Shown piece by piece: positions 15,621 to 23,531 of a stretch of DNA of 46,258 nt. A program made the translations under genes and the position numbers. How positions within the stretch are numbered: position 1 is the stretch's first letter; every line of letters starts with the position of its first letter. Source of the stretch: DASQGA01 sp038209555 (GTDB lineage Bacteria > Actinomycetota > Thermoleophilia > Gaiellales > Gaiellaceae); the NCBI GenBank assembly GCA_038209555.1, contig JBBQXP010000009.1:1-46258 (forward strand), given 5' to 3'. The notes beneath the pieces are model-generated. The model did not search any database, had not been told where the DNA came from, and saw only the letters and a list, made by a program, of their open reading frames with translations.

Positions 15621-15652
15621 GCAAAGCATTTCTGGCGCGCTGTGAGCGGTGG

Positions 15653-15658
15653 TAAGCT
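15653..15658 (+). promoter_or_regulatory. -10-like box before receiver-like gene
   Basis: TAAGCT begins 12 bases before the GTG at 15665; it mirrors the box for the divergent gene. Confidence 0.38.
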
Positions 15659-15664
15659 CCGCCC

Positions 15665-15973
15665 GTGGCGACGATCCTGCTGGCGGGGGTCGATGTCTTC
15701 TTTCGCGGGAAGCTCGACGCGCTGCTGGGCTCCGGCCACAAGATCATCACGACGGAGAACGTCGATCCACCCGATCTCATCATTGTCGACATCGCGCGGG
15801 TCGACCCGGAAGAGGTCGCCGAGACCTTCCCCGACATCCCCATTCTCGGTTACACGAACCACACAGACACGGCGGGTCTGCGGGCCGGTCAGACCGCGGG
15901 GTTCGACCGGGTCGTCGTGCGCTCGGCCCTCGCGGAGCGCGCGCCGCAGATCGTCGAGGAGCTCGTTCCGTAG
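15665..15973 (+). CDS. Degenerate stand-alone receiver-like protein
   Basis: A 102-residue protein with the size and pattern of a response-regulator receiver domain. A central Asp sits where the phospho-acceptor is expected (DLIIVDIARVD). The N-terminal acidic pair is reduced to a single Asp (LLAGVDVFF), and the conserved C-terminal Lys-Pro is replaced (VVVRSALAE), so normal phosphorylation is doubtful. It may be a pseudo-receiver that acts by protein contact. It is divergent from the DUF309-GNAT gene with 56 bases between starts; the ferredoxin gene follows 50 bases later. Confidence 0.72.
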   Translation: MATILLAGVDVFFRGKLDALLGSGHKIITTENVDPPDLIIVDIARVDPEEVAETFPDIPILGYTNHTDTAGLRAGQTAGFDRVVVRSALAERAPQIVEELVP

Positions 15974-16011
15974 GTGAAACGGAGGCGGTACAGGCCTCGG
16001 AACGCGCGCAC

Positions 16012-16017
16012 TAGACT
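16012..16017 (+). promoter_or_regulatory. -10-like box before ferredoxin gene
   Basis: TAGACT begins 12 bases before the ATG at 16024. No -35 at the expected spacing and no Shine-Dalgarno are seen, which favours a leaderless message. Confidence 0.42.
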
Positions 16018-16023
16018 CAGGGC

Positions 16024-16326
16024 ATGACGTACATCATCGGCGAGCCGTGCATCGACATCAAAGACCTCTCGTGCGTCGACGTCTGCCCGGTCGACTGCAT
16101 CCACCAGGCAGACCGCATGCTCGTCATCGATCCCGAGGAGTGCATCGACTGCGGAGCATGTGAGCCCGAGTGCCCGGTTGAGGCGATCTTCCCCGAGGAC
16201 GCGCTTCCCGAGAAGTGGGAGCCGTTCGTCAAGATCAACTACGCGTATGGGGACGGGATGGACGTCATCAACGAGCTCGTCGACCAGTACGCGACCGAGC
16301 ACAACGTTCAGAACCCGCCCCTCTAA
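16024..16326 (+). CDS. fdxA: Seven-iron ferredoxin
   Basis: A 100-residue cytosolic electron carrier of the FdxA type. The N-terminal cluster motif CIDIKDLSCVDVCPVDCIHQ has the C-x7-C-x3-C spacing of a 3Fe-4S site plus the cysteine that joins the second cluster. The second motif CIDCGACEPECPVEAI is a 4Fe-4S site. The tail (FVKINYAYGDGMDVINELV) is typical of actinobacterial 7Fe ferredoxins. The redox partner is not adjacent. The stop is followed directly by a long palindrome. Confidence 0.95.
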   Translation: MTYIIGEPCIDIKDLSCVDVCPVDCIHQADRMLVIDPEECIDCGACEPECPVEAIFPEDALPEKWEPFVKINYAYGDGMDVINELVDQYATEHNVQNPPL

Positions 16327-16355
16327 CCGGAGGAAATGCTGCGCATTTCCTCCGG
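16327..16355 (+). repeat. Interspersed palindrome, copy 1
   Basis: A perfect 13-bp stem (CCGGAGGAAATGC / GCATTTCCTCCGG) with a TGC loop starts right after the fdxA stop. It shares the core AATGCTGCGCATT and a flank TCGCTTCGCTCG with a second copy at 28287-28315. It can also act as a terminator hairpin, although there is no U-tract. Confidence 0.65.
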
Positions 16356-16409
16356 GGCAAGGCCCGCCTCGCTTCGCTCGCGGATTAGAGGAAGGACTCG
16401 TTCGGAGGG

Positions 16410-17650
16410 CTACGTCGGTGTCAGGCGCAGGTTTGGTGGAATCGAACGCTCGAGCACGAGCGCGCCGACGCCCGCGACGAGGCAGACGACGGCCGCTCCG
16501 GGCCACAGGGCGAGGGGCGCGTGGTCGAGGACGAAGCCCCCGACCGATGGGCCAACGATGAAGCCGATGTTCCTAGGAGATGGCCGAGAGAGCCATGTAA
16601 CGGCCGCGCAGCCGTGGCGGTGACAGATCCGCGACGAGTGCACCCTGTGTCGGGCCCTGGAAGCACTCGCGGAGCCCGAAGATCACCACCGCGAGAGAAA
16701 ACACCGCCGCAGCCGAGGTTTGCCTCGAGCCTAGGTCCCGCCGGCCAGCACCACCAGCCAGGCCGAGGCCCAGAGGCCGGTCATGAACGAGAGCGCCTTC
16801 ATTCGGCTCCGGCTCTCCAGGAGCTTTGCGACGGGCAGCTGGGCCAGCACGATCACCAGCGTGTTGACGAAGAAGAGGAACCCGATTGCTCGCTCACCCC
16901 GGCTTTCTCGTGGGCGAAGGCGGGCAGGAGCTCGAACTGCGCGTAGCCCGCGGCGACGAAGAGCACGTTCAGGACGACGAGTCCTACGAACGCCCGGTGC
17001 CGGAGGACGTCGCGGTAGCGGCCGCGAACGGCGCCCGCCGCTACAGGCGGCAGCTCGGGCTCGGGGACGAGCGCGAGGATCGCCGCGAAGACGAGGAACG
17101 TGACGGCGTCTACGAGGAAGAGCACCGTGAACGTCGAGGGCTCTGATGTGACGGCGATCAGGCCCCCCGCGATACCGCCGAGCCCGATGCCGAGGTTCCT
17201 GGACACGCGCTGGAGCGCGTAGGCCGCATGGCGGCGCGCCTGCGGCGTCAGGCCCGCGAGGAGGGCCGACTGACTCGGCCAGAAGCCGCTGTTCCCCGCA
17301 CCCGCGACCACGGCGAGGGCGAAGGCGTGCCAGGTCTCGTCGATGAGAGGAAAGCACCCCCAGCCGATCGCCATGAGGACGAGCGCTGTCGCGAGGGTAA
17401 CGCGACCGCCGAAGCGGTCGATCAGAAGCCCGGTGACCGGCGTCACGACGAGTCCGACGGTGCTGTGCGCCGCCAACACGAGCCCGGCGGTGGCGAGCGA
17501 GAGCCCGCGCACGTTGTGCAGGTAGATGACGACGAACGGGAAGGTGACGCCGTTCCCGAAGGCGTTCGCGAGGCCTCCCGCCTCCATCGTCCAGACGGAG
17601 CGGGGCAGCTTCGGGTTGAGGCTCCGGAAGTAACCGCGGACCGAGTTCAA
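16410..17650 (-). pseudogene. Frameshifted MFS transporter
   Basis: Reading on the minus strand from a TTG at 17650, an MFS transporter starts NSVRGYFRSLNPKLPRSVW and runs through six helices (GLLIDRFGGRVTL loop, then VTFLVFAAILALVPE). The frame breaks near 16890: after AFAHEKAGVSE the continuation AIGFLFFVNTLVIVL is in another frame. It breaks again near 16738, where LVVLAGGT meets a stop and AAAVFSLAVVIFGLREC continues in a third frame. A last break near 16570 follows RYMALSAIS, with NIGFIVGPSVGGF continuing to the stop at 16410. All breaks look like single-base changes, so either recent decay or clustered sequencing error. Confidence 0.82.
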
Positions 17651-17705
17651 GGACCCCGGCTCAGGGCTCTAGACGGTTGGTCGGCAATTGACGTGCCCGC
17701 GCCAA

Positions 17706-18785
17706 TCAACCATCCAGCGTGGCCCAGATCTCGAGCTTCGCCTGGACGCGCGCGATCACATCGTCCGTGAACTCGCTCGTCGTCGCGTGGCCGCCGAGGT
17801 CGGCCGTTCGAGTCCCCGACGAGACCGCCTCGAGCGCCGCCTCGCGGATCGCCCGGCCGGCCGCCCGCGCTTCCCTCGCGTCGATGTGCGTAAGGAGCGC
17901 GCCCGCCGCCAGAATCATCGCCATCGGGTTGGCGATGTTCTTCCCGAAGAGCGCCGGTGCGGTTCCGTGCGCCGCCTCGGCCATCAAGGCGCGCGGGGTG
18001 TAGCTCTCGTCGAACGCGACGAGGAGCGACTCGGAGCCTGCGATCGACCCGAAGAGCGGGAGGACGAGGTCGCTAAGGATGTCTCCGTCCCGATTCAGCG
18101 AGGGAATGACGAGCGGCTCGCCCGCAGCGCTGATCAGGAGCGCGAAGGTCGCGTCGATCAACTGCGGCTCGTACGGGACGTCGGGGTGCCGCTTGGCGGC
18201 CCCGTCCATCTCCTCCTTCAGCATCCCCTCGTAGACGGGGCTAACGGTGTATTTGGGCCCGCCGAAGACCTTGGCGCGGGTTCGCTCGGCATGGAGGAAT
18301 GAGAACTCGGACACGGCGCGGCAGATCCGCCGCTCGATTCGCTCCGTCCGAAACGCCACCTCATCCTCGCCTTCGCCTTCGCGCCACTCCTTCGCGCCGT
18401 AGGCGTCCCCGACCGCCATGCGGACGACCGAGATCGGAAAATGCACTCCGCCGATCGGGACGACACCTGGAATTCGACGTCCGGTCCGGACGATCACGTG
18501 GCCCCCGATGTCCTCCCGCAGGATGCGGTTCGGGCTCCCGACATCGTCGGCTCCCTCGGGTGTCACGGTGGCGGCCTTCAGGCCGAGCCCGGCCTCCCGA
18601 ATCGCCGCAGCCGCCTTGTGCACGACAGCGTTCTCCGTCGTTCGTCGGCTCTCGAGCGAGAGGTCGAAGCGGGGCAGCTCGAGCTCGAGGCCGGTCACTT
18701 CGGGCGCGAGTACCCGGAGCGATTCCTCCAGGAGCTCCTGGCCGGTCTCGTCCCCCTCGAGGACGACTATCGTCGAGGTGTCCAC
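17706..18785 (-). CDS. Isocitrate/isopropylmalate-family dehydrogenase
   Basis: A 359-residue beta-decarboxylating dehydrogenase. It begins STIVVLEGDETGQELLEESL, where most family members have GDGIGPE. Substrate-side features are the SLESRRTTENAVV segment, the Tyr in GPKYTVSPVYEGML and the metal-binding Asp in SLNRDGDILSD. The cofactor loop reads EAAHGTAP. The relatives I know best are isocitrate dehydrogenases, but homoisocitrate or isopropylmalate activity cannot be excluded; the absence of neighbouring leuCD genes favours isocitrate. GTG start; TAAACT lies 15 bases upstream on its strand. Confidence 0.85.
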   Translation of the reverse strand: MDTSTIVVLEGDETGQELLEESLRVLAPEVTGLELELPRFDLSLESRRTTENAVVHKAAAAIREAGLGLKAATVTPEGADDVGSPNRILREDIGGHVIVRTGRRIPGVVPIGGVHFPISVVRMAVGDAYGAKEWREGEGEDEVAFRTERIERRICRAVSEFSFLHAERTRAKVFGGPKYTVSPVYEGMLKEEMDGAAKRHPDVPYEPQLIDATFALLISAAGEPLVIPSLNRDGDILSDLVLPLFGSIAGSESLLVAFDESYTPRALMAEAAHGTAPALFGKNIANPMAMILAAGALLTHIDAREARAAGRAIREAALEAVSSGTRTADLGGHATTSEFTDDVIARVQAKLEIWATLDG

Positions 18786-18995
18786 GGCGGCGCGAGTTTA
18801 CCCGCCGCCCAGTTCGGCCAAGAACTGGTTACAGGTCAACTCGCGCGAGAGGAGCAGGGCCATTCTGGGTCTGGAGGAATCCGCCGTCCACAGGTATCTG
18901 CGCGCTGCGCGCTGCGCGCTGTGAGCCGCGTGATCGGTCACGTGCTCCCGCGCGACGCCACCGTTGACTCGGCGCGGTTGGACGGGCACTAGCGC
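18786..18995 (+). other. Divergent intergenic region with small tandem repeat
   Basis: This 210-base gap separates the minus-strand dehydrogenase from the GH13 gene. It contains three tandem copies of CGCGCTG (18901-18921) and a TTGACT (18964-18969) that could be a -35 for GH13, but no good -10 follows at 16-18 bases. No convincing gene is seen. Confidence 0.4.
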
Positions 18996-20465
18996 GTGGC
19001 TGACGGCGGGCTGGTTGACGTAGCAGCGACACCCTGGTGGCACGATGCCGTCGTCTACCAGATCTATCCGCGCTCGTTCCAGGACACGGACGGGGACGGC
19101 GTCGGCGATGTTCCGGGAATCACGCGCAGGCTCGACTACCTGAGCGAGCTGGGTATCGACGCTCTCTGGCTCTCGCCCATCTATCCCTCGCCTCTGGCCG
19201 ACCTCGGCTACGACGTCTCGGAGTACGAGGACGTCGACTCCCGGCTCGGCACGCTCGAGGACTTCGACGCGCTTGTGGAGGCCGCCCACGCCCGCGGGAT
19301 CAAGGTGCTGATGGACCTCGTCCCGTGCCATACCTCGATCGAGCATCCATGGTTCCGGGAGCATCCCGACTGGTACATCTGGGCCGACGGCGGGCCGCCC
19401 AACAACTGGGTCGCAGCCTTCGGCGGCCCTGCGTGGAGCCCGGACGAGCGTACCGGGCGCTGGTACCTCCACTCGTTCTATCCCGAGCAGCCCGACCTCG
19501 ACTGGCGTAATCCAGAGGTCGTCCGTGCCATGCAGCACGTCGTCCGCTTCTGGCTCGATCGAGGCGCGGACGGGTTCCGCCTCGACGCCATCGACCGCTT
19601 GCTGAAGGACGCGGAGTTCCGAGACGACCCGCCCGCTCGGGAGCCGTTCCCCTTCCCGCTTGCGCCCGACTTCGCCCGCCTCGAGCACCGGTATTCCGGA
19701 AACCGCCCCGACGTCGGGGAGGCGGTCGGCGCGCTTCGTGAGGCCGCGGGCGACGCGCTTCTCGTCGGGGAGGTCTTCCTGCCCACGGTCGATGTCCGCC
19801 CGTACCTGGAGCACCTCGACGTTGCCTTCGCTTTCGACCTCTTCTTCTCCCCCTGGGACGCCGGCCGGCTCCGGGCCGCGATCTCACCGGCGGCATCGGA
19901 AGATCGATTCGCGTGGGTGCTCTCGAACCACGACTTCCCTCGGCTCGCGACGCGCTTCGGGCCGGAGAATGCCCGGGCGGCGGCGCTCCTCCTCCTGACG
20001 CTGCCGGGGCCCGCGTTCGTCTACCAGGGGGAGGAGCTCGGGCTCATCGACGGTCCGGGGGCCGAGCCGGCGTACGACCGCGCCGGCCGTGACGGCGGCC
20101 GCCACCCGATGCAGTGGGACGGCGGGCCGAACGGCGGCTTCACGGCGGGGACGCCCTGGCTCCCGGCCGTCGATCCTGCCGAGCGGAACGTCGCCGACCA
20201 GGAGCGCGATCCCGACTCGCTGCTGAACCTCTACCGCCGGCTGATCCGGCTCCGCCCGGGTCTCGGATCCGGCTTCGAGCTCCTCGAGGCCGCGCCCGGC
20301 GTCGTCGCCTACGTGCGCGGCGACCACGTCGTCGCCGTGAACACGACGGCCGAGCCAAGGCCTGTGCCACCGGCCGGTGAACTCGTGCTCGCGACCCACC
20401 CGGGCGCCGGTGAGGCGGACGGCGTCGTGCCGCCGCGCGCGGGCACGATTCGCCGCCCTGCATGA
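18996..20465 (+). CDS. GH13 alpha-glucosidase/amylase-type glycosidase
   Basis: A 489-residue cytosolic glycoside hydrolase of family 13. Conserved regions in order: VVYQIYPRSFQDTDGDGVGD, the Asp/His region DLVPCHTS, the nucleophile in DGFRLDAID, the acid/base Glu in LVGEVFLP and the transition-state pair in LSNHDFPR. The N-terminal layout (WWHDAVVYQIYPRSF) is that of oligo-1,6-glucosidase/alpha-glucosidase or trehalose-6-phosphate hydrolase. It is slightly short for the class (usually 520-560). No signal peptide, so it acts on imported oligosaccharides. The next gene is a sugar-importer ATPase. Confidence 0.92.
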   Translation: MADGGLVDVAATPWWHDAVVYQIYPRSFQDTDGDGVGDVPGITRRLDYLSELGIDALWLSPIYPSPLADLGYDVSEYEDVDSRLGTLEDFDALVEAAHARGIKVLMDLVPCHTSIEHPWFREHPDWYIWADGGPPNNWVAAFGGPAWSPDERTGRWYLHSFYPEQPDLDWRNPEVVRAMQHVVRFWLDRGADGFRLDAIDRLLKDAEFRDDPPAREPFPFPLAPDFARLEHRYSGNRPDVGEAVGALREAAGDALLVGEVFLPTVDVRPYLEHLDVAFAFDLFFSPWDAGRLRAAISPAASEDRFAWVLSNHDFPRLATRFGPENARAAALLLLTLPGPAFVYQGEELGLIDGPGAEPAYDRAGRDGGRHPMQWDGGPNGGFTAGTPWLPAVDPAERNVADQERDPDSLLNLYRRLIRLRPGLGSGFELLEAAPGVVAYVRGDHVVAVNTTAEPRPVPPAGELVLATHPGAGEADGVVPPRAGTIRRPA

Positions 20466-20481
20466 TTCCGCGGCGAGCGGG

Positions 20482-20487
20482 TATTCT
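20482..20487 (+). promoter_or_regulatory. -10-like box before MalK-type gene
   Basis: TATTCT begins 14 bases before the GTG at 20496, in the 30-base gap after the GH13 stop. It suggests that the ATPase can be transcribed independently. Confidence 0.3.
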
Positions 20488-20495
20488 CCACGGCG

Positions 20496-21677
20496 GTGGC
20501 CGAGATCGTCCTCGACGACGTCACAAAGCGCTTCCCGGACGGGACGGAGGCGGTCAAGCATATGGATCTCGAAATCGGGGACGGCGAATTCATGATCCTG
20601 GTTGGCCCGTCCGGCTGCGGCAAGTCGACCGCGCTACGGATGATCGCGGGACTCGAGGACATCTCGGAGGGTGAGCTCCGGATCGGCGGTCGCGTGGTCA
20701 ACACGCTGCCGCCCCGCGAGCGCGACATCGCGATGGTGTTCCAGAACTACGCGCTCTACCCGCACATGAGCGTCCGCGACAATATGGGGTTCGCCCTCAA
20801 GCTCCAAAAGGTGAGCAAGGAGGAGATCGACCGGCGCGTGCGCGAGGCGGTCGAGGTCCTCGATCTAGGCGAGCATCTCGACCGCAAGCCCGCGAACCTC
20901 TCCGGCGGCCAGCGCCAGCGGGTCGCGATGGGGCGCGCGATCGTCCGCGACCCGGCTGCGTTCCTCATGGACGAGCCCCTCTCCAACCTGGACGCGAAGC
21001 TCCGGGTGGAGATGCGCGGCGAGGTCGCACGGCTTCAGAGCAGGCTCGGGACGACCATGGTGTACGTGACGCACGATCAGACCGAGGCGATGACGCTCGG
21101 CGACCGCGTCGCGGTCATGCGGAAAGGGGTCATCCTGCAGGTCGGCACGCCGAAGGAGCTCTACGACGAGCCGGTGAACCTTTTCGTCGCGGGCTTCATG
21201 GGCTCGCCGGCGATGAACTTCATGCCGGCCCGGGTCGAGGGCGACACGATCAACCTCCCGTTCCTCGAGGCGAAGCTTCCGGAGGAGGGGCGCACCGCGC
21301 TCGGGCGGTCTGGGGACGGCGCCCGCACGCTCGTCGTCGGCATCCGGGCGGAGGACTTCCAGGACTCGGCGCTCGTCGGCGAGGAGCGCGACCGGGGGGC
21401 GACGTTCCCGACCACGATCCAGGTGGTCGAGTCGATGGGCTCGGAGCTCATCGCCCACTTCCCGATCGAATGGAACGCGATCGACTCGGGCGAGCTTCGC
21501 TCGCTCGCGGACGAGGCCGGCACGGCCCGGCTGCTCGGGACGGAGAGCGAGGGCGACGGCGTCGCCCGCCTGGATCCGGCGAGCGAGGTGCGGGCGGGAC
21601 AGGAGGCCGAGCTCTGGGTCGACCTCTCGAAGCTCCATTTCTTCGACGACGACGGCTCGCGGCTCGACGGCCGCTGA
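20496..21677 (+). CDS. Sugar ABC transporter ATP-binding protein (MalK/UgpC/MsiK type)
   Basis: A 393-residue ATPase that energises carbohydrate import. Walker A GPSGCGKST, Q-loop VFQNYALYPHMSV, signature LSGGQRQRVAMGRA, Walker B AFLMDEPLSNLD and switch His VYVTHDQTEAM are all intact. A C-terminal TOBE/regulatory region (about 240-393) is present, as in MalK and the multi-transporter MsiK proteins. It is on the opposite strand from the permease genes and converges with them, so it may serve several importers. Confidence 0.94.
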   Translation: MAEIVLDDVTKRFPDGTEAVKHMDLEIGDGEFMILVGPSGCGKSTALRMIAGLEDISEGELRIGGRVVNTLPPRERDIAMVFQNYALYPHMSVRDNMGFALKLQKVSKEEIDRRVREAVEVLDLGEHLDRKPANLSGGQRQRVAMGRAIVRDPAAFLMDEPLSNLDAKLRVEMRGEVARLQSRLGTTMVYVTHDQTEAMTLGDRVAVMRKGVILQVGTPKELYDEPVNLFVAGFMGSPAMNFMPARVEGDTINLPFLEAKLPEEGRTALGRSGDGARTLVVGIRAEDFQDSALVGEERDRGATFPTTIQVVESMGSELIAHFPIEWNAIDSGELRSLADEAGTARLLGTESEGDGVARLDPASEVRAGQEAELWVDLSKLHFFDDDGSRLDGR

Positions 21678-21689
21678 GCCCGGTCGGGG

Positions 21690-22592
21690 CTAGCCCTTGA
21701 CCGCGCCGGCGGTGAGGCCGGCGACGATGCGCTTCTGGAACAGGAGCACGAGCGCGATGAGCGGGATGGTCACGATCACCGAGGCCGCGCTGATCGTGCC
21801 CAACGGAACCTCGAACTTCTGACTGCCGGTGAAGAAGGCGATGGCGGCCGGAACGGTCCGGCGGTCCGGCGTGCTCGTGAGCGTGATCGCGAAGAGGAAC
21901 TCGTTCCAGGCGGCGATGAAGACGAGCAACCCGGCCGTGACGAGCCCAGGCGCGGAGAGCGGGAGGATCACCTTCCGGAACGCCTGGAAGCGCGTCGCCG
22001 TGTCGACGAGCGCCGCCTCCTCGAGTTCCTTCGGGATCTCCTGGAAGAACGACGTGAGGATGTAGATCGTGAGCGGGAGCCCGAGCGTGAGCGTCGGCAG
22101 GATCAGGCCGATGTAGGAGTTGTAGAGACCGACGTCGGTCCAGAGCTTGAAGACGGGAGCCGCGATCGCGATCGGCGGGAAGGTGGAGATCGAGAGGATC
22201 AGGGCGAGGACGAGGAACTTGCGCGGGAAGCGGAGGCGTGCGAGCGCATAGCCTGCGAAGGAGCCGACCAAGAGCGAGATCACGGTCGTGCTGAGGGTGA
22301 CGATGGCGCTGTTCCGGAGCGCCTTCACGAAGTCGGCGTTCCGGAAGATCGAGCTGTAGTTGTCCGCCGTCGGGTGGGGAGGCACCAGACGGGCGCTCGA
22401 GAGGTCGGGCCCGGACTTCAGGGACGTGTTAATGAGCCAGTAGAACGGAAACAGGCAGAAGATGATGATCAGGACGACCGCGAGCCAGAGGAGGATCCGG
22501 CTCCGGTCCGGGCCCTTCCGGTCGAGGAGCAGCGTCCCAGACTTTTCGGCCCGTTTCGACGTAGCTTCGACGCCTGCGGGAGCGGTCGACAT
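21690..22592 (-). CDS. Carbohydrate ABC transporter permease (MalG type)
   Basis: A 300-residue inner membrane permease of the MalG/binding-protein-dependent family with six helices (first: ILLWLAVVLIIIFCLFPFYW). The cytoplasmic EAA loop reads ELEEAALVDTATRFQAFRKV and docks to the ATPase. The start ATG at 22592 is two bases after the upstream permease stop; the longer open frame is a shadow of that gene. Third gene of a binding protein-permease-permease operon; its 3' end converges on the ATPase gene with a 12-base gap. Confidence 0.94.
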   Translation of the reverse strand: MSTAPAGVEATSKRAEKSGTLLLDRKGPDRSRILLWLAVVLIIIFCLFPFYWLINTSLKSGPDLSSARLVPPHPTADNYSSIFRNADFVKALRNSAIVTLSTTVISLLVGSFAGYALARLRFPRKFLVLALILSISTFPPIAIAAPVFKLWTDVGLYNSYIGLILPTLTLGLPLTIYILTSFFQEIPKELEEAALVDTATRFQAFRKVILPLSAPGLVTAGLLVFIAAWNEFLFAITLTSTPDRRTVPAAIAFFTGSQKFEVPLGTISAASVIVTIPLIALVLLFQKRIVAGLTAGAVKG

Positions 22593-22594
22593 CG

Positions 22595-23524
22595 TCAGTC
22601 CTTGGTCAGTGCGCGGATGTTCCCGCCCACGAACCGGATGTAGAGGAACGAGACGATCATGATGGTCGCGAACGTGATCACGGACATCGCCGACCCGAGG
22701 CCGATGAGGCGGTTCCCGGTCAGCTGCTGGTAGGCCTCGAGCGAGAGCGTGTTCGTCCCGTTGGCGCCCTGCGTGAGCACGGCCGGAAGGTCGAAGATCC
22801 GGAGCGCGTCGAGCGTCCGGAAGATCAGGGCGACCAGGATCGCGGGCTTGAGCAGCGGCAGCGTCACGCGCCAGAACCTCTGCCAGGCCGTGGCTCCGTC
22901 TACTTTCGCCGCCTCGTAGACGTCGTTCGAGATCACCTGCAGGCCGGCCAGGAGCAGGAGGCCCATGAACGGCGCCGTCTTCCAGACGTCGGCGAAGATC
23001 ATCACCCCAAGCGCGTACGGCTGCTCGCCCAGCCAGACGACGTCGCCGCCCGGAAGGTGGAGGGCGTTGAAGAGGGTGTTCGCGAAGCCGAGCCCCGGCT
23101 CGAAGATCGTCCGCCACGTCATCGCGGTGACGACGGTCAGGATGGCCCACGGTACGAGCACAGCCGTCCGCAGGACGGCGCGCCCCTTGAAGGCCTCGTG
23201 CATGGCGAGGGCCATGGCGATCCCGAGCACAAGCTCGACCGTGACCGAGATTCCGGTGAACACGAACGTCGTCTTGAACGCGTCCCGGAACTCGGACGAG
23301 GAGAACGCCTCGCTGTAGTTCTTGAACCCCGCGAAGCGGGAGAGCCCGGGGACGCGGACGCTGTACTCGTTGAGCGAGAGCCAGATCGCGTACCCGATCG
23401 GGTATGCCGCGACTAGCGCGACCACGATCAGCGCGGGCGAGACCATGAGCGCGGCGAGGCGGCGCTCCGAGAGCTCGGAACGCCGCTTCACCGGTTGCGC
23501 GATCGTGGTTTCGCTCGTCGCCAT
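22595..23524 (-). CDS. Carbohydrate ABC transporter permease (MalF type)
   Basis: A 309-residue permease with six predicted helices, first LAALMVSPALIVVALVAAYP. It lacks the large periplasmic domain of E. coli MalF, as is normal for actinobacterial sugar importers. The EAA loop reads YEAAKVDGATAWQRFWRVTL. The ATG at 23524 gives MATSETTIAQPVKRR; an upstream extension is possible but overlaps the binding-protein gene. It pairs with the MalG-type protein to form the channel. Confidence 0.94.
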   Translation of the reverse strand: MATSETTIAQPVKRRSELSERRLAALMVSPALIVVALVAAYPIGYAIWLSLNEYSVRVPGLSRFAGFKNYSEAFSSSEFRDAFKTTFVFTGISVTVELVLGIAMALAMHEAFKGRAVLRTAVLVPWAILTVVTAMTWRTIFEPGLGFANTLFNALHLPGGDVVWLGEQPYALGVMIFADVWKTAPFMGLLLLAGLQVISNDVYEAAKVDGATAWQRFWRVTLPLLKPAILVALIFRTLDALRIFDLPAVLTQGANGTNTLSLEAYQQLTGNRLIGLGSAMSVITFATIMIVSFLYIRFVGGNIRALTKD

Positions 23525-23531
23525 GCGAGGG

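Noticed and set aside
18901..18921. Three tandem CGCGCTG units, possible operator or small repeat locus
   Set aside because: Only three 7-base copies in a GC-rich gap, with no dyad and no regulator gene; treated as simple repeat.
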